From: Methylocaldum sp002005105
Lineage (GTDB): Bacteria; Pseudomonadota; Gammaproteobacteria; Methylococcales; Methylococcaceae
Length of the DNA: 64,000 nucleotides
Direction: 5' to 3'
NCBI RefSeq assembly: GCF_051027545.1
Contig: NZ_CP194902.1
Span: 2,976,001 to 3,040,000 of the forward strand
The translations under genes were made by a program, and so were the position numbers. Of this stretch, positions 1 through 9,195 are shown one piece after another; position 1 is the stretch's first letter; each line of letters opens with the position of its first letter. The notes below the pieces were generated by a model that ran no database searches, was not told the DNA's origin, and saw nothing but the letters and a program-made list of their open reading frames with translations.

Positions 1-2495
1 ACTTCCGCGAGCGCCGGGAGTACGGCGGATTGATCATCGATTGGCACCCAGAGGACTATGCCACGGCGTATTCGGTCGAACGTTCCGACGACGGCCGAAA
101 TTGGCACAGGGCTTATGCGGTAACCCAAGGCAACGGCCGGCGCGACTACATTCCTATGCCTGAGTCGGAGTCCCGTTTCGTGCGGCTTTCCCTGGCGCAA
201 AGCCGGCGCGGGAAGGGTTTCGGAATTCGCCGCGTCGAGGTCGCGCCGATCGACTTCAGTTCTTCGTCCAACCGAATGTTCGAACGCATCGCCCGCGATT
301 CCGAAAGGGGGGCTTACCCCCGTTATTTTTTAGGCGAGCAAACCTACTGGACGGTGATAGGCAGTTCCGGAACCGAACGCCGAGGTGCGGAACGCGAAGC
401 CCTTCTGAACGAAGACGGCATGCTCGAGGTCGACGAGGGTGCGTTTTCCGTGGAGCCTTTTCTTTATGTCGATGGACGGCTCCATGGCTGGGCCGACGGA
501 ACCGCTAAGCCCTCTCTCGAACGCGGCTATCTGCCGATTCCTTCGGTGCGCTTGGAACGAGGGCCGCTCTATCTCACGGTCACCGCGCTGGCGAGCGATG
601 ATCCGAAAGGTTCGATCCTTGCCCGTTATCGAGTCGAGAACCACACTGGAGCGGCCGTGAAAGCAAGTCTTTTTCTCGCCGTGCGCCCGTTCCTGGCGAA
701 TCCGCCGTGGCAATCCCTGCATACCATGGGCGGCGTTTCGCGTATCTACAGGCTTGGATGCGAAAATGCCGTTCTCCGGGGCGACGACCGTCTCGTCGTG
801 CCGCTGACGCCGGCCGCCCAAGCCGGCGTCACGAGCTTAGATGGTTATCCGATCACTCTGGATCTGGCTCGAGACGCCGTTCCGCCCGCGAAAGCCGTAA
901 CCGATGCGAACGGATTGGCCAGCGGCGTGCTTCGTTATCCGCTCGTTCTCGCGCCTGACGAAACGCGGGATGTTTATCTTGCGCTTCCCGCAAAAGGCGA
1001 TCCGGGTAGCCCGAAAAGACTTCTACATGGCGCGGATGCCGGCCAATTCTGGGAAAGGCAATACGCCGAGATCGTTCGAAAGTGGGAGAGGGAACTGGGG
1101 CAGGTCGCGTTTCGGGTGCCGCCGGCCGAGGAGGATTTCGTCCGCACCGTGAAGAGCAATCTCGCCTACATCCTGATTCATCGCGACGGACAGGCCTTGC
1201 GGCCCGGTTCGCGACGCTACGGCCGCACCTGGATTCGGGATGGGGCGATTACCTCCGCTACGCTTCTGGCCTTCGGCCATGCGGCGGAGGTGCGCGAGTT
1301 TATCCGCTGGTACGCTGGCTATCAGACGGCGGACGGAGCGATTCCCTGCTGCCTGGACCCGTGGGGTCCGGACGCCATGATCGAGCATGACAGTGCCGGT
1401 CAATTCGTTTACACAATCGCCAATTACTACCGCTATACCGGCGACCTCGAGTTCCTGAAGAGCTTGTGGTCCCGCATAACGCGGACCATCGACTACCTAG
1501 CCGCCCTGCGGCGGCAGCGTTTGACCGAGGATTACACCAAAGGCGAAGCTTTTCGTTTCTTCGGCCTCATACCGGAATCGGCCAGTCACGAAGGCTATGT
1601 GGCCCGTCCGGTCCATTCTTACTGGGATGATTTCTGGGCAATCCGGGGCATCGACGATGCCGCTCAATTGGCCGCCGCCGTCGGCGATCGCGAACGAGCG
1701 GCCCGCTATGCCGAATTGCGGGATGCTCTGCGCGCCGATGTCCACAGCTCGATCGGCTTGACTCGACGCAAGTTCGGCATCGACTTTGTTCCCGGTTCCG
1801 CGGAGCTCGGCGACTACGATCCGACCTCCACGGCGATCGCCCTTTCGATCGGCGGCGAGGCAACGGGACCCCTGGCTCCGGTTTTTCAGCGGACTTTCGG
1901 TCGTTATGCCGGCGATGTCGAGGCCCGGATAAGACGCGAGCTCGATGAGCAGGCCTATGCGCCTTACGAATTCCGCAATGTCGGCGCCCTGGTTCGGCTC
2001 GGAAAACGGGATGCGGCGTTCAGGACGCTACAGTTTCTTTTCCAAGGAAGACGCCCGGCTGCGTGGAATCAGTGGGCCGAGATCGTCTGGCGCGATCCCC
2101 TCGCGCCGCGTTTCATCGGCGATATGCCTCATTCGTGGATCGGGGCGGAATTCATCCAGGCTTTCCTGACCCTGTTTGCTTACGAAGAGACCGATCGGCG
2201 CCTGGTGATCGGTGCCGGTTTGCCGCGCCATTGGGTGGAAGCGGCGGGGGGCGTGGGAGTCGCGGGGCTGAAAACGTCCTATGGAATACTGAGTTATCAT
2301 GCCGAAGTGCCTGCCCCCGGCGAAACCCGGATCCGGATCGATGAGGGTCTGACGATCCCGCCGGAAAACATCATCATCGATCTGCCCCTGCCGCAGGCGC
2401 CGCGCCGGATCGAAGTGAACGGCAAGGCGCAGACGTTGACCAATGGCCGATTCTTACTTCGGGATCTTCCGGCCGAGGTGGTTTTCCGCTATTGA
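1..2495 (+). CDS. Discoidin / six-hairpin glycosidase-like protein, 5'-truncated by window edge
   Basis: The reading frame is open from base 3 without an initiation signal, so the gene begins before the window; a TTG at position 30 is not a convincing start. About 830 residues are visible. The first 75 resemble the end of an F5/8 type C (discoidin) carbohydrate-binding domain. The middle, around residues 360-720, looks like an (alpha/alpha)6 six-hairpin glycosidase: GRTWIRDGA, IPCCLDPWGPD, a tryptophan-rich HSYWDDFWAIRG stretch and MPHSWIGAEF. A beta-sandwich ends the protein. A role in binding and hydrolysing a glycan is inferred; the substrate cannot be read from sequence. It stands alone, followed by a 140 bp gap. 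Family placement is moderately sure, function is not. Confidence 0.72.
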   Translation, partial: FRERREYGGLIIDWHPEDYATAYSVERSDDGRNWHRAYAVTQGNGRRDYIPMPESESRFVRLSLAQSRRGKGFGIRRVEVAPIDFSSSSNRMFERIARDSERGAYPRYFLGEQTYWTVIGSSGTERRGAEREALLNEDGMLEVDEGAFSVEPFLYVDGRLHGWADGTAKPSLERGYLPIPSVRLERGPLYLTVTALASDDPKGSILARYRVENHTGAAVKASLFLAVRPFLANPPWQSLHTMGGVSRIYRLGCENAVLRGDDRLVVPLTPAAQAGVTSLDGYPITLDLARDAVPPAKAVTDANGLASGVLRYPLVLAPDETRDVYLALPAKGDPGSPKRLLHGADAGQFWERQYAEIVRKWERELGQVAFRVPPAEEDFVRTVKSNLAYILIHRDGQALRPGSRRYGRTWIRDGAITSATLLAFGHAAEVREFIRWYAGYQTADGAIPCCLDPWGPDAMIEHDSAGQFVYTIANYYRYTGDLEFLKSLWSRITRTIDYLAALRRQRLTEDYTKGEAFRFFGLIPESASHEGYVARPVHSYWDDFWAIRGIDDAAQLAAAVGDRERAARYAELRDALRADVHSSIGLTRRKFGIDFVPGSAELGDYDPTSTAIALSIGGEATGPLAPVFQRTFGRYAGDVEARIRRELDEQAYAPYEFRNVGALVRLGKRDAAFRTLQFLFQGRRPAAWNQWAEIVWRDPLAPRFIGDMPHSWIGAEFIQAFLTLFAYEETDRRLVIGAGLPRHWVEAAGGVGVAGLKTSYGILSYHAEVPAPGETRIRIDEGLTIPPENIIIDLPLPQAPRRIEVNGKAQTLTNGRFLLRDLPAEVVFRY

Positions 2496-2637
2496 CCCGA
2501 GATTTTCCACGGCGAGCCGCTTGCACCGATAAGAACTGCGGGTGAATCGTAACCGAGAACTGACCGTTTCCTGACGACTCTTGTGCTCTAGCGGGTCTAT
2601 GATCACCATCGACGTAACTGACAAAAGAGTCTTTTGC

Positions 2638-2811
2638 ATGTTTCTTCTAGAGTCTAAACAACAGATCAGTTGCTTTGCCAGATTCTTCTTTGTGGGCCTT
2701 GCGGTATCCGCCACGTCTTTGCTGGCCACCGTTGCCTTCGTAGTGTTCATTCTGGTACCCGAGGAAGTGCGAAGCGCCACCCTACGCGGACCGCTTTTTC
2801 CTTGGTAAGTG
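2638..2811 (+). CDS. Possible small single-pass membrane protein (56 aa)
   Basis: A short frame starts at ATG 2638. It begins MFLLESKQQ, then has one strongly hydrophobic segment at about residues 13-40 (FARFFFVGLAVSA onward to FVVFILVP), and ends in a short charged tail and a Trp. An AAGAG lies about 10 bases upstream of the ATG as a weak ribosome-binding site. I do not recognise the family. The membrane-spanning composition is the only support, so it may be a chance frame in the gap between the glycosidase and the symporter. Confidence 0.3.
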
Positions 2812-3257
2812 ATTGGCAATATGGTAAGGCTCGAAAATCCTGCTGGCGTGCCGTTGTCGGATAATTCCGAACGCAACCGTTAGCGGTTGACTGCTCTTCC
2901 CCAGCCTGTCCGGTTGAGGCGCGCACCCCCCCTCGCATTTCTGCTTCCGGCCACGCTCATGTTCAGGTATGGCCGCGATTTACTACTTGAAGTGTTTGCA
3001 AGTAGCCTCGGACCTCGGCTGATAGTTATACTAAGTTCCGATACGGTGCCTAATTAAGCGCATCATCGAATAAGGCGAGCCGAATTGGGCGGCGCCTTTC
3101 ATATTCATCGATCGGCCGATACCATGAAAATGAAGGCGGCTGATCCTTACATCAGCATTTAACGTCGTCCTCTTCCACTTTCAACGCCGGTTGACATGCT
3201 TTTCGGCCAGATGGATCGGCCATCGGGCTTTGCCGGAACATTGCTTGATTCAGCGAG
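2812..3257. other. Intergenic region upstream of the symporter
   Basis: No convincing gene is seen on either strand. A weak inverted repeat, AAGGCG with CGCCTT separated by 15 bases, lies at about 3072-3098 and is followed by an AT-rich stretch. It could be a hairpin in the leader of the symporter gene. No clear sigma-70 promoter stands out. Confidence 0.4.
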
Positions 3258-4487
3258 ATGCCAAAAAATATTCTGACGATCTCCATTCTTGCCGCTCTCG
3301 TGCTGGGTGTGGCCTGCGGAGAACTGGTCCGCCGTTTCGTTCCCGATCCGGACGAAATCAAAACGTTCGTCAGTAATGTTTCGCTCTTGACCGAGGTTTT
3401 CATGCGCCTCATCAAAGCGATCATCGCCCCGCTCGTGTTCTCGACTCTGGTGGTCGGAATCGCCAAGCTGGGCGATGTCAAGGCGATCGGTCGACTGGGC
3501 GGAAAAGCCCTGTTCTATTTCTTCGTTGCGAGCCTCGCTTCGCTCTCGCTCGGCATGGTCCTGGTCAATCTGGCACAACCGGGCGTTCAGCTCCATCTGC
3601 CTGTCTCTCAGGACGCCGTACATGCTGCTCTGCCTGCAAACCACTTTGACCTGAAGACGCTCCTCCACCACGTGATTCCGCAAAATGTAGTGGAAGCCAT
3701 GGGGAACAACGAGATCTTGCAAATCGTCGTGTTCGCATCGTTTTTTGGGGTGGCGGCGGCAACAACTGGAGATCGGGGCGAACCCATTATCGCCGCGCTG
3801 GATGCCCTGGGGCACGTGATGCTGCGGGTGACCGGCTACGTCATGCTGTTGGCGCCATTAGCCGTGTTCGGGGCGGCCGCGGGGATTATTGCCCAGAAGG
3901 GAACAGGTATTATCTCAACCTACGGTACGCTGATGATCGAGTTCTATCTGGCGCTGGTACTGCTCTGGGGAATGCTGATTTGCGTGGGATTTCTGGTGAT
4001 TGGGACGCGGATAAAAAACTTGCTTTCGCGGCTTGGCGGACCGTTCTTGCTGGCTTTCAGTACGGCCAGCAGCGAGGCCGCATTTCCGAAGACGCTGCAG
4101 GAACTGGAGCGGTTCGGTTGTCCCAACCGCATTGCCAGTTTCGTGCTTCCCTTGGGTTATTCCTTCAATCTGGATGGCTCGATGATGTACATGACCTTCG
4201 CGACCTTGTTCATCGCCCAGGCGTACGGCATCGATTTATCGCTTCACCAGCAAATCATCATGCTGCTTACGCTGATGCTTACCAGCAAAGGCATCGCGGC
4301 CGTGCCGCGGGCGTCACTGGTCATCATTACCGGCGCACTATCGATGTTCGATATCCCGGAAGCGGGGCTGCTACTGCTCTTGCCTATCGACCATTTCCTG
4401 GACATGGGACGTTCCGCCACCAATGTTCTGGGCAATGCAGTGGCCGCGACGGTTCTGTCGAAGTGGGAGAAGCAGCTTCGCCATTGA
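3258..4487 (+). CDS. Dicarboxylate/amino acid:cation symporter (DAACS family)
   Basis: A 409-residue inner-membrane protein of the GltP/DctA family, which takes up C4-dicarboxylates or acidic amino acids with Na+ or H+. The family marks are in order: the re-entrant serine-rich loop FSTASSEAAFPK (about residue 270), the NLDGSMMYMT motif (about 303), and the final binding helix DHFLDMGRSATNVLGNAVAA. In that helix the Arg and the Asn of the substrate site are kept. The last position, Asp in glutamate transporters, is Asn, as I recall for DctA-like dicarboxylate carriers. That favours dicarboxylate over glutamate, by inference. The gene is monocistronic and converges on the histidine kinase 63 bp downstream. 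Confidence 0.9.
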   Translation: MPKNILTISILAALVLGVACGELVRRFVPDPDEIKTFVSNVSLLTEVFMRLIKAIIAPLVFSTLVVGIAKLGDVKAIGRLGGKALFYFFVASLASLSLGMVLVNLAQPGVQLHLPVSQDAVHAALPANHFDLKTLLHHVIPQNVVEAMGNNEILQIVVFASFFGVAAATTGDRGEPIIAALDALGHVMLRVTGYVMLLAPLAVFGAAAGIIAQKGTGIISTYGTLMIEFYLALVLLWGMLICVGFLVIGTRIKNLLSRLGGPFLLAFSTASSEAAFPKTLQELERFGCPNRIASFVLPLGYSFNLDGSMMYMTFATLFIAQAYGIDLSLHQQIIMLLTLMLTSKGIAAVPRASLVIITGALSMFDIPEAGLLLLLPIDHFLDMGRSATNVLGNAVAATVLSKWEKQLRH

Positions 4488-4550
4488 GGGCACTCGGCTG
4501 AGGATGCACCGTCTCGATGGGCAACACCGTGCCGCGACGATGCCCTGGCT

Positions 4551-7064
4551 TTAGGCTGGCCTTACCTCGCGTGAGGCGAGCAAGGTCTTGAGGATACCGG
4601 GGTCGATCGGCTTGACCAGATGATGATTGAAACCGGCCGCTGCGCTTCGCTGTCGGTCTTCGGCTTGTCCGTACCCCGTCAGGGCGAAAAGCGTCATCGA
4701 GTCTCCGTATTCCTTTCGTAAGTGCTGAGCGACTTCATAGCCGCTCATTCCCGGCAAACCGAGATCGAGCAAAACCACATCCGGCTTATACGTCTGGCAT
4801 ATATCCACTGCGGACCGGCCGTCATGGACGATGCGTGTTTCATGTCCCCACAGCTTCACCAGCAGGGCCATCGATTCCGCCGCGTCGTAATTGTCGTCCA
4901 CCACTAGAACCCGTAGCACGGGCGGTGCTTCGGACGCCGGTAGAGCGCTCCAAGAGTGGGAAACCAGCTCGGTTTTTGCAGACAAAAGCGGGAGGTAGAT
5001 AATGAACTCGCTGCCTTTTCCAGGTCCGTCGCTGCGCGCTTCGACATAGCCCCCGTGCATTTCCACCAGCCGTTTGACCAGTGAGAGCCCGATGCCCAAT
5101 CCTCCGCGGGCACGGTCGATCCCCGGATCGACTTGGGCGAAGAGGTCGAAGACTTCGGACAGATCGTTCTCGGCAATTCCGATACCGCTGTCTCGAATCG
5201 AGACGAGGACTTCGTCCTTCCGGTCCTTGACGGTCACCCAGATGTGTCCGCCGTCCGGAGTGTACTTGTTGGCGTTATTGAGAAGATTGTCGAGTACCTG
5301 CGTTAATCGAACATCATCGCCCTCGACATAAAGAGGACAGGGCGGCAAAGTCAGCGTGACGGTATGCTGATGCGCCGATGCGCTGGGCCGGTGGTTTTCC
5401 ACGACCCGAGCGGTTAAGGCCACGAGATCCACGGGCAGTTTGTGCAGGTTGATTTTGCCGCGCGTGACCCTTGAAACATCGAGAAGGTCGTCCACCAGCC
5501 GAGCCAGGTGCTGGGTCTGCCTCTCGATCATTTCGAGCGGCCGTTGACTCTCGGGCAGTAGCGGCACTTGGCGATGCAGGATATGGACGGCGTTACGGAT
5601 CGGCGCCAGAGGATTCCGAAGCTCATGGGCCAGCATCGCCAGGAATTCGTCTTTGCGGCGGTCAGCATCGGCAAGCTCGGCCGCTCGGCGCCGCAACGAG
5701 TCTTCCAGCCGCTTGTACTCGCTTAAATCGACGATGAACGCGATCCAGGTGAATGGTGAGCGTTCCAGCGCAGTGGCGCAGATCAGGATCGGCACCCGAG
5801 TGCCGTTCTTACGGATGAATTCTTTCTCGAAAGGCGTGATCGCGCCGTGATCCAATAACTGGTTCCGAGCCGCTTCATCCAAGGCTTGGTATTCGGGCGG
5901 CGTCATCTCCGGCCAGCGTAATCTTCCCGCCTGCAGATCCTCACGGCTGTAACCCAACATATCGAGGAAGATCTGGTTGGCATTGCAGATCTGGTCTTCG
6001 ATTCCCTCAAACACTCCGATGATATTGGCTTCCACCAAGCGCCGGGCGCGCATTTCGCTTTCGCGCAAGGCCTCTTCGGTTTGCCGGCGCTCGATGGCCA
6101 AAGCCAGCGTATAGGCAACGGCGCGCAGGAATTGGGCATCATCCTCGGTAAAAGCGCGGTGCTTTTTGGTATGCACGCCCAACACGCCGTAGGGCCGCGC
6201 ATACCCGGGAATGGTGATGCTCATGCCACTCACGACGCCGTGCTCGAAGAGCAGAGGCGGACCGCTGAAGCGCGTCTCGCTGCGAAGGTCGTCGACGATG
6301 ACCGGTTCGCCGGCGATCAGGGTGCTCTCGTCGGCCGGTTTGGAGATTAGCAGCGTGTAACCTGCTTGAGACTCCAAACCGGCGCTGACCGTTGCTTCTC
6401 CAACCAATCCTTCTCGCCAGCCCACACCCGCCTTCAATCGTAAGGCCCGACCATCGGGAAGAAGCTCCAGGATTTTCGTGTACTCGATGTCGAGACACTG
6501 GGCGATCTGTTCCACGGCGTGCTTCATCAGCCGATCAAGACTGGTGCCGGCCAGGGCCGATTGGCTCAGATCGGCGAGAATAGCCTTGCGGTGCGCGTGC
6601 TCCTGGATTTCGGCCTCGGCAGTCTTGTGGGGAGTGATATCGCGTATGACGCTTATGGTTAAGGTACCTTCCTCCGCCTTGATGGGCGCCAGATGGACGT
6701 CCACGGGAAACTCGCTGCCGTCCCGTCGCAGGCCGTAGAGTTCGGGGCGCTGGCTCATCTTGAGCCGATAAGGCGCTGCGCGGTAGTGCTGCCGGTGATC
6801 GATATGACGTGCTCTATAACGCTCCGGAATCAAGCTCTCGATTGGTCGACCCAGTAAATCTTCTCGATCGTAGCCGAACAATCGCTCCAGCTCCGCGTTG
6901 ATTTGCCGGATGCGGCCTTGAGAATCGACGACCGCGATAGCATCCGGCAAGGCTTCGAAAAGAGCCTGACACAGCGTTTGATTCTCGGGCGATATTGCTT
7001 CGCTCGGCTTGGGCTTCGCGCGATCCCAGAGAGTTTCAAAAGAGCAGGGATTGATCTGTTTCAT
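4551..7064 (-). CDS. Hybrid sensor histidine kinase, PAS-GAF-PAS-HisKA-HATPase-REC
   Basis: An 837-residue soluble kinase. A PAS domain (about 30-150, GRIRQINAELERLFGY) is followed by a GAF domain (about 165-335), a second PAS (about 350-460), then HisKA with phospho-acceptor His480 in MLAHELRNPL. The HATPase carries the N box (NLLNNANKYTP), DSGIGI and GGLGIGLSLVK. The C-terminal receiver (about 705-825) has the acidic pair VVDDN, phospho-Asp767 in LLDLGLPG, and the TGYG and VKP motifs. No transmembrane segment is seen, so it senses a cytoplasmic signal, perhaps through the GAF or PAS pockets. No response-regulator or histidine phosphotransfer gene adjoins it, so the partner is unknown. Confidence 0.92.
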   Translation of the reverse strand: MKQINPCSFETLWDRAKPKPSEAISPENQTLCQALFEALPDAIAVVDSQGRIRQINAELERLFGYDREDLLGRPIESLIPERYRARHIDHRQHYRAAPYRLKMSQRPELYGLRRDGSEFPVDVHLAPIKAEEGTLTISVIRDITPHKTAEAEIQEHAHRKAILADLSQSALAGTSLDRLMKHAVEQIAQCLDIEYTKILELLPDGRALRLKAGVGWREGLVGEATVSAGLESQAGYTLLISKPADESTLIAGEPVIVDDLRSETRFSGPPLLFEHGVVSGMSITIPGYARPYGVLGVHTKKHRAFTEDDAQFLRAVAYTLALAIERRQTEEALRESEMRARRLVEANIIGVFEGIEDQICNANQIFLDMLGYSREDLQAGRLRWPEMTPPEYQALDEAARNQLLDHGAITPFEKEFIRKNGTRVPILICATALERSPFTWIAFIVDLSEYKRLEDSLRRRAAELADADRRKDEFLAMLAHELRNPLAPIRNAVHILHRQVPLLPESQRPLEMIERQTQHLARLVDDLLDVSRVTRGKINLHKLPVDLVALTARVVENHRPSASAHQHTVTLTLPPCPLYVEGDDVRLTQVLDNLLNNANKYTPDGGHIWVTVKDRKDEVLVSIRDSGIGIAENDLSEVFDLFAQVDPGIDRARGGLGIGLSLVKRLVEMHGGYVEARSDGPGKGSEFIIYLPLLSAKTELVSHSWSALPASEAPPVLRVLVVDDNYDAAESMALLVKLWGHETRIVHDGRSAVDICQTYKPDVVLLDLGLPGMSGYEVAQHLRKEYGDSMTLFALTGYGQAEDRQRSAAAGFNHHLVKPIDPGILKTLLASREVRPA

Positions 7065-7516
7065 GATGCTGCACGCTGGGACGGCGGAGTTTACTTCTTC
7101 CGCTCCCTGAACGTTAGTGTCTCCTTATGGCATCGACGCAATCGGAGACCGATGGACCATTAAAGACCGCCGAGAATGAGTTGCTATCGGGATGCATTCG
7201 CGGGAGCACTGCGCGTCTCGGTACCGGGGTGTGGTTATTCATCGCGGTTTGACCTATTCAAACCCGTCCTGGTTTCCATGATTTTAGAGCCTTACGCGAT
7301 ATTTGGTGGAAGTTTCTTTGAGTTTGTCCTAAACGCGGGGCTCGCCGATAGCTGCGCTTTCGCCGATGTGAACGCCGCTCTGTTTTCACTGCCTGAAGTT
7401 CGGCAGGTGGTACAGGCCGTCCGCAGCTTGTCATCAGCCGGAAACAATTTATCGAGAAGATATAAGCCGAGGATCTTGGTGCATCAGGTGTCGCACCAAA
7501 CCGGACCAGGGACGGT
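7065..7516. other. Intergenic region between the IDO homologue and the hybrid kinase
   Basis: No supported gene. A 7-bp inverted repeat (TTGGTGC at 7476-7482 with GCACCAA at 7493-7499, 10-base loop) sits just downstream of the IDO-like gene on the minus strand. It is not followed by a T run, so it is only a weak terminator candidate. The rest is featureless and should hold the promoter of the kinase at its left end. Confidence 0.45.
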
Positions 7517-8677
7517 CTACCTTTGCTGATAGGCTTCGGTCTCCAAAATCATTTGCCGGAGCCATTCCATATACGGGGTTCCGCCGGTTCCCCTCGGGTC
7601 GCCGGTCCAGCGATTGATATATTCCTGCGCCCAGCCGTAATGGACACGGCGGAAAGAGGCAATCGCCTCGAGTATGGCATTAAAAGATTCTTTGTAGCGG
7701 GGGTGTCGGACGTTCGGCATGGCCTCGACCTCCTCGATGAGCCGGCGATGTTCGATAGGCATGTAGTTCCGCATGTCGGCCAAATGATCGGTCAAAGCCG
7801 AACGCTGGTGCGGAATCTTCAGGAACGCAACCAAAGTCGGCATGATACTGCTCTGCGCGCCGGTCTCGCCGCGGAATCGGATAGGCGCTTGGTCCACGCA
7901 CTCATAAGTCACGCCGTCGAAAAATCGGATATACGGCCTAAAAGTCTTGTAATACAGGCGTGCATCCATTTTCTCGGGTATCCGTTTGAGCACTTCGACT
8001 TGGCGTCGCACTGCACTTTCGATTTGCCACAGTTCGGTGCCGATGTCGGAATTCGGATCGACGGCGAATTTCCGTTTGACCGAAGCAATGGCGGCCAGAA
8101 TGTCTGCGGCAATCGCCTCGATTTCCACATGTACCAGAATGAACCAGTGTTCATCGTACATGTGAACGAAATTCTGGATCGTGTCGATGTTCCCCAACCG
8201 AATCGGCTGGTCTTTGCGGAAGCGCTTCCAGTTATACAAGGCATAGCCGTCGTAGCTCAAAATCGGCGGACGCCCCAACAGCAGGCAGGCTTTTGCCAGC
8301 GGTACGGCGATGTTGCGCGGCAGCATTCGCGCCGGTTCCATCCCGACCTGATTGACATAAGCGGAGGCGAGAAAACCGATCCGTAGGTAGTACAGCCGAA
8401 GCTGCGGCAGCGTTTCGGCAGTGACCGGTTCCTCCCAGCTCGGGATATCGAGCTCCCGCGCATAAGCGCGAAATCCTACGTCATGCAGAAGGCTCGGCAA
8501 ATCACGGCCGACCTCGTCGATTACGGCGTAGCGGGAATCGTAAGGGAAGGCCGTGAGGGGGTCCTGTTCTGGTAGAAAGCCGCGCTCAGCATAATGGGAT
8601 TTCAACAGTTCGCTTGCTCCGGCCTGCGAGGCTCCCGGGCCGAGTCTGTCGTACTGCCCGTGTGTGTCGGTGATCAT
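7517..8677 (-). CDS. Indoleamine 2,3-dioxygenase family haem protein
   Basis: A 386-residue protein of the IDO family, haem dioxygenases that open the indole ring of tryptophan to N-formylkynurenine. The C-terminal half carries the family marks: KTFRPYIRFFDG with the substrate-binding Arg, then RGETGAQSS (counterpart of GGSAGQSS in human IDO1), then FRRVHYGWAQEYI with the proximal haem ligand at His346, and RGTGGTPYMEWL matching the GTGGT loop near the human C-terminus. The N-terminal half is more diverged. The start has a good ribosome-binding site (GGAG, 7 bases). No kynureninase, kynurenine formamidase or other kynurenine gene is nearby, so the physiological substrate is open. Family assignment is firm. 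Confidence 0.82.
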   Translation of the reverse strand: MITDTHGQYDRLGPGASQAGASELLKSHYAERGFLPEQDPLTAFPYDSRYAVIDEVGRDLPSLLHDVGFRAYARELDIPSWEEPVTAETLPQLRLYYLRIGFLASAYVNQVGMEPARMLPRNIAVPLAKACLLLGRPPILSYDGYALYNWKRFRKDQPIRLGNIDTIQNFVHMYDEHWFILVHVEIEAIAADILAAIASVKRKFAVDPNSDIGTELWQIESAVRRQVEVLKRIPEKMDARLYYKTFRPYIRFFDGVTYECVDQAPIRFRGETGAQSSIMPTLVAFLKIPHQRSALTDHLADMRNYMPIEHRRLIEEVEAMPNVRHPRYKESFNAILEAIASFRRVHYGWAQEYINRWTGDPRGTGGTPYMEWLRQMILETEAYQQR

Positions 8678-9013
8678 TGCTGCTCCGGTGAAAAGCGGGT
8701 TTTGCTGCGACTGAGACCCCGGTTATGCGAACTTCGTTCGCTTTGTGGGGAGTAGTCTCCGTGGTAATGGCCTTCCGAGCTACTATGCGGCGGCTCCCTT
8801 ATCAATCCTCCGAACGGCAATCCGAGTCCTTTTGGCTCGTCGATATCCGCCGCGACACCGAGCCACTTTATGATTTGAATTTTTCCGTGTCCAGTCGGGG
8901 GGGGGTAATCGACTTGCCGTCGATAGCGGCATGCCGCATGGACGCATTCCGTGCAGCGCGTCAACCACGTCTTGAACGGTGCCGGTCCAGAAGTCCGATG
9001 TCTCCGGCACCGT
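8678..9013. other. Intergenic region upstream of the IDO homologue
   Basis: No gene I can support. It includes the left arm of a perfect 12-bp inverted repeat described separately, and a run of eight or nine G at about 8898. The promoter of the IDO-like gene should lie at its left end, but no clear box is visible. Confidence 0.4.
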
Positions 9014-9015
9014 TC
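8974..9015. repeat. Perfect 12-bp inverted repeat, 18-base loop
   Basis: GAACGGTGCCGG at 8974-8985 pairs perfectly with CCGGCACCGTTC at 9004-9015. The right arm overlaps the last codon and stop of the 56-residue membrane protein read on the minus strand. No T run follows on either strand, so it is either a Rho-independent-like hairpin without a tail, an mRNA 3'-end stabiliser, or an operator. Confidence 0.6.
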
Positions 9016-9184
9016 ATGAGTGCCCGGAATGTCCCAACAAGAACCCGAGGGTTTCCAGCAATACCCCGAATCCTAGAAAAACCAGGCCGATCCAGGCGTT
9101 CTCCGGAGCAAGCAGAAACAGCACTCCCCCGGTTGCCAGTAAACCCAAAGATATACGCCTGCGACTGGTCGGACTCTTGAGCAT
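9014..9184 (-). CDS. Small two-segment membrane protein (56 aa)
   Basis: A 56-residue frame starting MLKSPTSRRR, an Arg-rich cytoplasmic N-terminus, followed by two short hydrophobic stretches (about 12-26 and 31-50) separated by PENAW, and ending LGHSGHS. This basic-start, double-hydrophobic layout is that of small inner-membrane proteins common in Proteobacteria. It begins 11 bp after the stop of the Spy-like gene on the same strand, so it is probably cotranscribed and perhaps translationally coupled; its own ribosome-binding site is poor. No function is known to me. The reading is supported by composition and operon position, not by a recognised domain. Confidence 0.55.
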   Translation of the reverse strand: MLKSPTSRRRISLGLLATGGVLFLLAPENAWIGLVFLGFGVLLETLGFLLGHSGHS

Positions 9185-9195
9185 GGGGATCGATG

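Noticed and set aside
7176..7529. Possible 117-residue protein in the gap before the kinase
   Set aside because: No ribosome-binding site, its composition is not protein-like in any recognised way, and it runs into the end of the IDO gene on the other strand.
7523..8386. Plus-strand frame of 287 codons
   Set aside because: Antisense to the IDO homologue, which has all family motifs.
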